Source: Candidatus Atribacter fermentans
GTDB taxonomy: Bacteria; Atribacterota; Atribacteria; Atribacterales; Atribacteraceae
Reading direction: 5' to 3'
DNA length: 5,205 bases
Assembly: GCA_012517485.1 (NCBI GenBank)
Contig: JAAYUT010000388.1
Location: 1 to 5,205 of the forward strand
The position numbers were made by a program, and so were the translations under genes. Numbering within the stretch: the stretch's first letter is position 1; every line of letters starts with the position of its first letter. Of the stretch, positions 1 to 5,205 are shown one piece after another. The notes under the pieces were generated by a model. That model had not been told where the DNA came from, ran no database searches, and saw only the letters and a program-made list of their open reading frames with translations.

Positions 1-1025
1 ATCCATCCTTTTTCAATTGCTTCTAAAAGTATTTCTTTTGAAGCTGGTGCAACAATCAGCCGAACATTTGGGTGCACTTTTTTATCTCGAAGAATGCGAG
101 CAGCAACTTCGATATCGACGCTTCGACCATTTGTACAAGTTCCTAAATAGGCTTCATGGATTGAAACCTCTCCTAAAGAATCGATTGGTGTGACCGTATC
201 AACCCGATGAGGAAGAGCAACCTGAGGAACGAGTGTCGAACAATCAAAGGTCAATTCTTTTACATAGGAAGCATCTGGGTCTGGATAAATCGGTTGAAAA
301 GGTTTGGAAGTTTTTTGTTTTACCCAGGTTATGGTTTTTTCATCAGGTGCTATTAATCCTGCTTTCGCTCCTAATTCTACTGCCATGTTCGAAATCGTTA
401 ATCGTTCTTCGACTGAAAGTCGATCGATGATTGGACCAGTGAATTCAATAGCTTGATAAGTTGCTCCATCAGCACCAATTTGAGAGGCAAGGTACAGAAT
501 CACATCTTTAGAATAGACTCCGGGTAAAAGATTTCCATTGAGGCGAATGAGGATGGTTTCAGGAACTTTGAACCAAAGTTGACCTGATATCATCGCTGCT
601 GCTAACTCGGTACTCCCTACTCCAGTTGAGAAGGCTCCAATGGCTCCATAGGTACAGGTGTGCGAATCAGCTCCGATCACTAAATCTCCGGGAACCACTA
701 AACCTTTGGCAACCATGATTTCATGACATACCCCACATCCGATTTCATAAATCGTTAATCTATGATTTTCCGCAAACTTTCTCATAGTATCGTGAAGTTG
801 AGATACCGCTTCCAGGGGGCTTGGGGCATTATGATCAATTATAAATACGATCCGGGACGGATCAAAAACTTTTTTGCCACCCATTTCTTCGAATGATCTG
901 ATTGCTAAAGGGGTTGTTCCATCTTGGCCCATAGCCATATCAATTCGGGCAATAACCAAATCTCCAGCTTTTACTGAATATCCGGTTTTTCGTTCAAAAA
1001 TCTTTTCTGCAATGGTTTTTCCCAT
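1..1025 (-). CDS. leuC: 3-isopropylmalate dehydratase large subunit (LeuC/homoaconitase family), 3'-truncated by window edge
   Basis: Large catalytic subunit of a two-subunit 4Fe-4S dehydratase of the aconitase superfamily. The family isomerises 2-isopropylmalate to 3-isopropylmalate in leucine synthesis, with a separate small LeuD subunit not seen here. The 341 visible codons (family about 420) read cleanly from MGKTIAEKIF. Family signatures seen are IDH at residues 63-65, GCGVCHE at 96-102, GADSHTCTYGA at 118-128, GVGSTE at 135-140, LWFKVPET at 150-157 and GTCTNGR at 295-301, where C297 is the first cluster cysteine. The other two cluster cysteines (CGPC-type motif) would lie about 60 residues on, outside the window. 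The start at 1025 is preferred over the in-frame ATG at 1031 because AAGGGAG lies 8 bases from the former and only 2 from the latter. The sequence resembles the shorter archaeal-type LeuC/HacA subfamily. Homoaconitase or a related methyl-malate dehydratase is possible, since specificity depends largely on the small subunit. The gene is divergent from nadE. Confidence 0.93.
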   Translation of the reverse strand, partial: MGKTIAEKIFERKTGYSVKAGDLVIARIDMAMGQDGTTPLAIRSFEEMGGKKVFDPSRIVFIIDHNAPSPLEAVSQLHDTMRKFAENHRLTIYEIGCGVCHEIMVAKGLVVPGDLVIGADSHTCTYGAIGAFSTGVGSTELAAAMISGQLWFKVPETILIRLNGNLLPGVYSKDVILYLASQIGADGATYQAIEFTGPIIDRLSVEERLTISNMAVELGAKAGLIAPDEKTITWVKQKTSKPFQPIYPDPDASYVKELTFDCSTLVPQVALPHRVDTVTPIDSLGEVSIHEAYLGTCTNGRSVDIEVAARILRDKKVHPNVRLIVAPASKEILLEAIEKGW

Positions 1026-1033
1026 ATCCATCG

Positions 1034-1040
1034 CTCCCTT
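1034..1040 (-). promoter_or_regulatory. Ribosome binding site deciding the leuC start
   Basis: On the minus strand AAGGGAG lies 8 bases before the ATG at 1025-1023 but only 2 bases before the in-frame upstream ATG at 1031-1029. The downstream ATG is therefore the likelier start, giving MGKTIAEKIF rather than MDMGKTIAEKIF. This also fits my recollection that family members begin close to this M-x-x-T-x-x-E-K-I pattern. Confidence 0.7.
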
Positions 1041-1091
1041 AAGAACTGAATCTTCATTTTTTTTACGTATAAATCATGTCGAAAAAGTAAA

Positions 1092-1120
1092 ATTACAAGA
1101 GTTATTTATCTTGATATAAT
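1092..1120 (+). promoter_or_regulatory. Probable sigma70-type promoter for nadE
   Basis: A perfect TATAAT -10 box is at 1115-1120, preceded by TG one base upstream (1112-1113), i.e. an extended -10 element. A weak -35 candidate (ATTACA, 1092-1097, 4 of 6 matches) sits at a 17-base spacing. Transcription would begin near 1127, leaving a leader of roughly 115 bases before nadE. The site lies in the 218-base divergent spacer with leuC, so the leuC promoter must be close by or overlapping on the other strand, but I could not pick a clear one. Confidence 0.55.
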
Positions 1121-1243
1121 ATACAACAAACAATTGGTATAGTGAATTTTTAATTCCATCGATTAAGATAGGAGACGAAATTCAACATATGTTTCAAAAT
1201 GATACAGTATCAGAGAAATAAAAGTCAATGAAGGAGAAAAAAT

Positions 1244-2008
1244 ATGAACGATTGGAGTCAGGAACGAGATCGAATTGTCACTTGGTTACAAAGAATGGTT
1301 CAAAATGCCAATGCAAAAGGATTAGTTTTTGGCTTAAGTGGGGGTATTGACTCTTCAGTAGTTGGGGTTTTGACTAAAATTGCATTTCCAGAAAATGCAC
1401 TCGGCCTTATCCTTCCCTGTCATAGTCTTCCCCAGGATCAACAAGATGCCGTATTAGTAGCTGAAAAATTTGCTATTCCCTATCGTATTTTTTCACTTGA
1501 TGGGATATATGATCGCTTTCTCACTCTTTTTGGTGAACGCTACTCAAAACCTCTCTCTCTTCCCTTAGCCAATATTATTCCTCGCATCAGAATGACAGTC
1601 CTTTATTATTTTGCTCAAAAGGAAAATTTCTTGGTTTGTGGAGCAACCAATAAAAGTGAATTAACGGTTGGATATTTTACTAAATACGGTGACGGAGGAG
1701 TTGACCTGATGCCACTCGCCCATCTGACGAAAACAGAGATAAGACAATTAGCAAAATTTTTAGACATTCCAATATCTATAATCGAGAAAGCGCCATCAGC
1801 AGGACTATGGGAAGATCAAACCGATGAAAAGGAAATGGGCATTCGTTATATAGATTTAGATCAATTTATTCAAAATGGTTCAGGAAATCCTGAAGATATT
1901 GCCAAAATTCAAAAAATGATAGAACTGACTGAACACAAGCGACAGCTTCCTCCTCGTTTAGAAAGGGGAACACCTCTTTTTCTCAAAGAAAATATTCATG
2001 GCGCTTAA
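1244..2008 (+). CDS. nadE: NAD synthetase, ammonia-dependent type
   Basis: Cytosolic enzyme of the last NAD+ step: it adenylates nicotinate adenine dinucleotide with ATP and amidates it. At 254 aa it is the short form: the N-terminal glutaminase (nitrilase-like) domain of the long form is absent, so free ammonia is the expected nitrogen source. Visible motifs are the PP-loop SGGIDSS at residues 32-38, N110 with RIRM at 114-117, GATNKSE at 133-139 (E139 the expected Mg ligand), GYFTKYGDGG at 143-152, a KAPSAGLWxxQTDE block at 182-195, and HKRQLPP at 231-237. Position 134 is Ala where family members usually have Thr (GTxN or GTDH). The start is supported by AAGGAG at 1231-1236, 7 bases before the ATG. 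The gene stands alone on its strand, diverges from leuC, and overlaps the convergent polX by 4 bases at the stop codons. No regulator site for NAD genes was recognised. Confidence 0.96.
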   Translation: MNDWSQERDRIVTWLQRMVQNANAKGLVFGLSGGIDSSVVGVLTKIAFPENALGLILPCHSLPQDQQDAVLVAEKFAIPYRIFSLDGIYDRFLTLFGERYSKPLSLPLANIIPRIRMTVLYYFAQKENFLVCGATNKSELTVGYFTKYGDGGVDLMPLAHLTKTEIRQLAKFLDIPISIIEKAPSAGLWEDQTDEKEMGIRYIDLDQFIQNGSGNPEDIAKIQKMIELTEHKRQLPPRLERGTPLFLKENIHGA

Positions 2009-3744
2009 ATAACAAAACGCTCTCTTTTTTTCCCCAGAACTTGAAGAAGTTGATCTTTATTAAGGGTATTGAGAATGTCATCACTGGTTAACCAAGCCCG
2101 ACGGGCTTGAGCAACACCAAGACGCATAAGATTTAATGAGGCAGGGTCATGAGAATCGGTAGAAATGACTAATTTAATATTGTATTTTTCGCAGGCTTGT
2201 CGAGCATCGATATCTTTGAGGTCTAATCGTTCCGGTTGGGCATTGATTTCAAGAGCTGTTGCTGTTTGTTGGGCATTTTTAAAAAGAAGAGCAAGATCGC
2301 CTTGACTCGCATCTCGTTTATTAATCAGTCGCCCGGTAGGGTGACTTATAATCTGAACGTAAGGGTTTTTAAATGCCTTTTCCAGGCGTTGGTTTATTTT
2401 TTCAGTAGTTTGGCTTAATCCAGTGTGAATACCAGCAACAACGACCGGAAGTTGAGCAAGTACTTCATCCGGTAGATCGATTGATCCATCGCTTAAAATG
2501 TTCGCCTCGACTCCTTCTAAGATAAAAATTTCGGGATGATGGGTATTCCATTGGTCAATTTCTTTCCTTCTTTGTTGAATTTCTTCTGGGGTTAAGCCAG
2601 AAGCTACTGCCAATCCCTGAGTATGATCACAGATAGCGATATATCGATATCCCTTTTTTGTTGCAGCAGTTGCCATTTCATCAATGGAAACCAATCCATC
2701 ACTCCAGTTAGAATGAACGTGGAGGTCTCCCTGAATATCTTTCATATCGACTAAAATTGGTAAGCGTTTTTGAAGGGCAGCTTCTATTTCACCCTGATCT
2801 TCCCTCATTTCTGGTGGAATCCACTCCATTCCTAATATCTGGTAAATATCTTCTTCCTTATCTCCACCTCTTCTCTCGCCATTGTCAATCCGATAAATTC
2901 CATATTCATTAATCTTATATCCTTTTTTGAGTGCATATTCCCGAAGCTTGACGTTATGTTCTTTCGAACCAGTAAAATATTGAAGTGCAGAACCAAAGCA
3001 TTGATTATCAACTACTCGGAGATCAATTTGCACTCCCTCGTAAGTCAAGATACTTGACTTGGTTGTTCCATGGGAAATGATTTGTTTGACCATGGGAAGC
3101 TTAATAAAAGTATCCATCATCCTCTCTGCATCTGCAGTTGATGCTAGAATATCAATATCACCAATGGTTTCTTTCATGCGTCGGAGACTACCAGCCGTAC
3201 TCAAATTTTCAATTTGGGTATTTTCGCGAAGGAGGGAAATGACTTCTTCAGCCAATGGAAGTGCATACCCAAGGAGCATTCTACCGGTGCTTTTCTTGAT
3301 AGTGTCGATTCCTTTTCTTATTTTTTCTTCACTTTTTAGACCGAACCCCGGGAGGCTTTGAAGACGATGTTCCTGGATAGCTTGCTCCAACTGTTCAATG
3401 GTTACGATTCCTAAGTCGTTATAGAGTTGTCGAGCAATTTTTGGTCCAACTCCGGGAATTTCGGTAAGATGAATTAATTCCTGAGGAATTTCCTTCGTTA
3501 ATTCTTCCAGAAATTCTATTTTTCCGGTTCGAAGATATTCTTCAATCTTAGCTGCTAATCCTTCCCCAATACCAGATATCTCCTGTAACCTTCCTTCTTT
3601 GGCAAGTATCTCAATCGCTTCTGGCCAGTTTTCAATTTTCCTGGCACCTTCCTGGTAAGCTAAGACCCGAAAGCGATTTTCCCCTTTTATTTCCAAAAGA
3701 ATTCCTATTTTACGCAAAATTTGTGCTATTTCCATATTTCTCAT
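2005..3744 (-). CDS. polX: Family X DNA polymerase with C-terminal PHP domain
   Basis: Bacterial PolX, a gap-filling polymerase of base-excision and break repair. The fused PHP domain in characterised members gives Mn-dependent 3'-5' exonuclease and related end-processing activity. At 579 aa it matches the usual 570-580. Order: N-terminal 8-kDa-like region (EIAQILRKIG, IKGENRFRVLAY); helix-hairpin-helix motifs around 53-73 (GIGEG), 95-110 (IPGVGPKIA) and 130-145 (LPGFG); polymerase core AGSLRRMKETIGDIDIL with metal ligands D196 and D198 and the third at D241; YFTGSKEHN at 256-264; then the PHP domain from about 338. PHP ligand candidates are all present: H342, H344, D349, H374, E413, H440, H468, D530 and H532, so both activities look intact. 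The start at 3744 has AAGGGA 8 bases upstream and gives M-x-N-x-EIA, as in homologues. It is a single gene, convergent with nadE and divergent from the TPR-like gene. Confidence 0.96.
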   Translation of the reverse strand: MRNMEIAQILRKIGILLEIKGENRFRVLAYQEGARKIENWPEAIEILAKEGRLQEISGIGEGLAAKIEEYLRTGKIEFLEELTKEIPQELIHLTEIPGVGPKIARQLYNDLGIVTIEQLEQAIQEHRLQSLPGFGLKSEEKIRKGIDTIKKSTGRMLLGYALPLAEEVISLLRENTQIENLSTAGSLRRMKETIGDIDILASTADAERMMDTFIKLPMVKQIISHGTTKSSILTYEGVQIDLRVVDNQCFGSALQYFTGSKEHNVKLREYALKKGYKINEYGIYRIDNGERRGGDKEEDIYQILGMEWIPPEMREDQGEIEAALQKRLPILVDMKDIQGDLHVHSNWSDGLVSIDEMATAATKKGYRYIAICDHTQGLAVASGLTPEEIQQRRKEIDQWNTHHPEIFILEGVEANILSDGSIDLPDEVLAQLPVVVAGIHTGLSQTTEKINQRLEKAFKNPYVQIISHPTGRLINKRDASQGDLALLFKNAQQTATALEINAQPERLDLKDIDARQACEKYNIKLVISTDSHDPASLNLMRLGVAQARRAWLTSDDILNTLNKDQLLQVLGKKRERFVI

Positions 3745-3751
3745 GGTCTCA

Positions 3752-3757
3752 TCCCTT
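3752..3757 (-). promoter_or_regulatory. Ribosome binding site of polX
   Basis: AAGGGA on the minus strand lies 7 bases before the ATG at 3744-3742. This favours that start over the in-frame ATG nine bases downstream (residue 4). Confidence 0.6.
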
Positions 3758-3784
3758 AAGGTAAAATAACTTTCTCATTAATTT

Positions 3785-3814
3785 ATTTTATCCCGTTATG
3801 GACATTAAATTCAA
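3785..3814 (-). promoter_or_regulatory. Candidate promoter for polX
   Basis: Minus-strand TTGAAT (3809-3814) and TAAAAT (3785-3790) are separated by 18 bases and match the sigma70 consensus at 4 of 6 and 5 of 6 positions. Transcription would start near 3778, giving a leader of about 34 bases before polX. The region is AT-rich, so chance matches are likely. A second TATAAT lies further upstream on the same strand but without a convincing -35. Confidence 0.35.
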
Positions 3815-3973
3815 ACACTTAATATTATTATAAGTCATTTCAATTTTCTAAGTTTAAATAGAAATTGGATAAACCTTCACACTATTTTTTCATACCATAT
3901 GAAAACAAAAAACAATTTTTCTTTCGTTTAATTTCCTATTTTAGCAAAGGGGGATTTGAATTTATTCCTGCTC
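3815..3973. other. AT-rich spacer without a recognisable gene
   Basis: Stops are frequent in all frames and no start has a credible ribosome site, so I see no gene. An imperfect AT-rich dyad spans 3841-3867: nine-base arms with one bulge around an 8-base loop, with only two G-C pairs. Near 3941-3960 the GCAAAGGGGGATTTG stretch resembles half of a G/C-run repeat often seen between genes in environmental bacterial genomes. That is a recollection, and the complementary half is not present here. Confidence 0.5.
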
Positions 3974-4160
3974 CGTCATTGCGAGGAGCATCCAATGCGA
4001 CGTGGCAATCTCATTGAGCCATTCTTTCCTTCTGAGGAGGGTGACGTTTTTTTCCAGACATGATAAGAATCTCATTTATTCAAATTCCACAATTCAACAA
4101 ATAAGAAAAGCTGACTCATGAGATTGCCACGACCTCAAAAAACGAGGTCTCGCAATGACG
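3974..4160. repeat. 187-bp non-coding element with nested terminal inverted repeats (MITE- or REP-like)
   Basis: The outer arms CGTCATTGCGAG (3974-3985) and CTCGCAATGACG (4149-4160) are perfect 12-bp inverted repeats. The inner arms CGTGGCAATCTCAT (4001-4014) and ATGAGATTGCCACG (4118-4131) are perfect over 14 bp and continue for three more pairs after a one-base bulge. The 15 and 17 bases between outer and inner arms differ at the two ends, yet each can fold locally: GCAT-CCA-ATGC at 3988-3998, and GACCTC/GAGGTC with a 7-base loop at 4131-4149. The core (about 4015-4117) shows no open frame. No flanking target-site duplication is visible. Both neighbouring genes are transcribed away from it, so it terminates neither. 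The CGTCATTGCGAG motif resembles a dispersed intergenic repeat I recall from many bacterial genomes. Whether a transposase in trans moves it is unknown. Confidence 0.8.
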
Positions 4161-4170
4161 ACTAAAAGTT

Positions 4171-4193
4171 CCTTCTCCCTTGATGGGAGAAGG
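4171..4193. repeat. Perfect 23-bp palindrome (9-bp arms, 5-base loop)
   Basis: CCTTCTCCC (4171-4179) and GGGAGAAGG (4185-4193) pair perfectly around TTGAT. It starts 10 bases after the larger inverted-repeat element. There is no T-run after the stem on the plus strand and only a weak one on the minus strand, and no gene ends here, so a terminator is unlikely. The motif resembles another dispersed intergenic palindrome that I recall from environmental bacterial genomes. It lies 85 bases upstream of the TPR-like gene and could sit in its leader or promoter region. Confidence 0.7.
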
Positions 4194-4277
4194 TGAAGAT
4201 GAATGGATTCTTTGAGCAGTTTAAGGAACTGAAGAAAGTTAGTTCAATATATATTATCATAAATCCGGAGAGGAAAA

Positions 4278-5205
4278 ATGAGAACAAATAATTATAACTT
4301 TATTGGTTTGATTATCTTGATATGTCTTCTATTTGTAACTTTTGAAAATGGTGAAGCAAAAAATGATTTTCTTTCCGAGTTGATCACGATCTATCGCCAA
4401 AAAGATTACCAAAAGGTTATCGATCAAATCGACAAAGACCCCGAACAAGCAAACCTTTATACCGATCAAACTGCTCTTCTGAAACTCCAGTCATTTTTAG
4501 CTCTTGGTCAAATGACGAGAGCTCATGAGTTTTTACTAAAAGAAGAAAAAAATAGACAATTGACTATTTTTGATCACCTTTGGTTTCTGTATCTTGATGC
4601 GCTCATAAACCAAAAAAGAACCGACTCAATTGAAGATGTTTACCATCATTTCCAATCTATTTCCACCTTGTCAATTTTGCTCTATCAATCTTCTTGGCAA
4701 ATTGCTGAACTGTTCAGAAACGAAAAAAACTACAATCAAGCGATAAATTACTATATAGAATCTCTTTCTCATGCCTACGATGAATCAGAACAACTGAATT
4801 CTCTAATGGGTATTATTAAAATTCTTATAGAAAAAGGGAATTATTTAGAAGCCCTTCTCCATACCAGAAAAATATACTATTCTCACCAAACAATGACCAG
4901 CCGGCAAGCTCGTGATCTGATCAATTCTTTTGTGAATGAACTTCATCCTGAGGATTTTTCAATGAGAACCAGGTTAGAGGTTGCAACTTTTTTCTTTCAA
5001 TTAGGATACACTACAGACTCTATCAGATTTTTGAATCAAATTGATTTCAATTCATTACTCCAAAATGAAATTCTTGAATATTGGGTTTTATGGTTAAGAA
5101 TCTATTTACGCCAGGACAATTTAACGGATATGCAAAATGTTATCATTCAGAATAGTATGCTCATGGATCATCCTGATGATTTTTCAATGAGAACCAGGTT
5201 AGAGG
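4278..5205 (+). CDS. Exported helical-repeat (TPR-like) protein of unknown function, truncated by window end
   Basis: The frame is open for 309 codons from ATG 4278 to the right edge with no stop. The start is supported by GGAGAGG at 4267-4273, 4 bases upstream. The N-terminus is a probable Sec signal peptide: MRTNNYNF, a hydrophobic stretch at about residues 8-22, and a likely cut after GEA (residue 27). C16 is not in a lipobox. The rest is helix-rich with TPR-like repeats. The clearest is at about 138-170 (W140, A143, L145, Y152, A155, Y158, S162); weaker ones are near 172-204 (G187, Y189, A192), 33-66 and 67-90. HPEDFSMRTRLE (223-234) recurs as HPDDFSMRTRLE (298-309), 75 residues apart and nearly identical in DNA. 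The product should act outside the cytoplasm as a binding scaffold. An N-terminal solenoid like that of soluble lytic transglycosylases is possible, but no catalytic domain is visible and I cannot name it. Confidence 0.8.
   Translation, partial: MRTNNYNFIGLIILICLLFVTFENGEAKNDFLSELITIYRQKDYQKVIDQIDKDPEQANLYTDQTALLKLQSFLALGQMTRAHEFLLKEEKNRQLTIFDHLWFLYLDALINQKRTDSIEDVYHHFQSISTLSILLYQSSWQIAELFRNEKNYNQAINYYIESLSHAYDESEQLNSLMGIIKILIEKGNYLEALLHTRKIYYSHQTMTSRQARDLINSFVNELHPEDFSMRTRLEVATFFFQLGYTTDSIRFLNQIDFNSLLQNEILEYWVLWLRIYLRQDNLTDMQNVIIQNSMLMDHPDDFSMRTRLE
4943..4980 (+). repeat. Direct repeat copy 1 (38 bases) inside the TPR-like gene
   Basis: Positions 4943-4980 match 5168-5205 at 37 of 38 bases. 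The only difference is G4952 against T5177, and the last 28 bases are identical. The offset is 225 bases, so the copies are in the same frame and encode HPEDFSMRTRLE and HPDDFSMRTRLE. Sequence to the left of the repeat is not similar, so this is not a plain 225-base tandem duplication. Confidence 0.9.
5168..5205 (+). repeat. Direct repeat copy 2, running into the window end
   Basis: This is the second copy of the 38-base repeat at 4943-4980. Identity continues to the very last base of the window, so its true right boundary is unknown. It may be a genuine repeated module of the solenoid protein or a false join at a contig end. Confidence 0.9.

Noticed and set aside
874..1119. Plus-strand open frame antisense to the 5' part of leuC
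   Set aside because: It lies mostly over a well-supported gene on the other strand, has no ribosome site and no recognisable protein pattern.
1189..1221. Ten-codon leader frame (MFQNDTVSEK) before nadE
   Set aside because: The nearest ribosome-site-like sequence (AGGAG near 1170-1174) is 14 bases from the ATG, too far. The peptide has no run of regulatory codons, and frames this short occur by chance.
3059..3361. 100-codon plus-strand frame inside polX
   Set aside because: It is antisense to the conserved polymerase core, whose motifs (D196, D198, D241) are clearly coding on the minus strand; its low-complexity hydrophobic translation is a by-product.
3841..3867. AT-rich inverted repeat upstream of polX as an operator or terminator
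   Set aside because: The arms are nearly all A/T with a bulge and only two G-C pairs; such dyads are expected by chance in this AT-rich spacer.
3974..4160. CRISPR array or complete insertion sequence
   Set aside because: There are no regularly spaced direct repeats, and the core carries no transposase frame; it is an inverted-repeat element only.
4171..4193. Perfect hairpin as a rho-independent terminator
   Set aside because: No T-run follows the stem on the plus strand and only a weak one on the minus strand. Both adjacent genes are transcribed away from it, so nothing ends here.
4217..4245. Overlapping short inverted repeats (CAGTT/AACTG and GAACT/AGTTC) before the TPR-like gene
   Set aside because: The arms are only five bases, overlap each other and are not next to a clear promoter; the signal is too weak to call an operator.

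Overview
The window looks like a 5.2 kb piece of an uncultured, AT-rich bacterial genome (about 38-40% GC by eye). The bacterial-type PHP-domain DNA polymerase X, the short ammonia-dependent NAD synthetase, the archaeal-type LeuC subfamily and clear Shine-Dalgarno sites all fit an anaerobic, possibly thermophile-related bacterial lineage. Atribacterota-, Thermotogota- or Clostridia-like groups are guesses; the sequence alone does not settle this.

Layout: (1) 1-1025, minus strand: most of a LeuC-type aconitase-family large subunit, cut by the left edge before its last two iron-sulfur cysteines. (2) 1026-1243: divergent spacer with a good extended -10 promoter for the next gene. (3) 1244-2008, plus: nadE, complete. 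(4) 2005-3744, minus: polX, complete, converging on nadE with a 4-base overlap of the two stop codons. (5) 3745-4277: 533 bases without a gene, holding a probable polX promoter, a 187-bp element with nested terminal inverted repeats, and an unrelated 23-bp palindrome. (6) 4278 to the right edge, plus: the start of an exported helical-repeat (TPR-like) protein of unknown function, cut by the window end.

The genes do not form an operon: orientations alternate (-, +, -, +). They cover separate housekeeping jobs: branched-chain amino acid (or related 2-oxoacid) synthesis, the last step of NAD synthesis, DNA repair, and an envelope/periplasmic solenoid protein. Both genes flanking the 3745-4277 spacer are transcribed away from it, so its hairpins cannot be terminators of those genes and are better read as dispersed repeat elements.

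I found no convincing new multi-gene system. The items most worth a second look are the nested, modular inverted-repeat element; a 38-base near-identical direct repeat, 75 codons apart and in frame, whose second copy runs exactly into the window end (real protein repeat or assembly artefact); and the unknown exported TPR-like protein itself.
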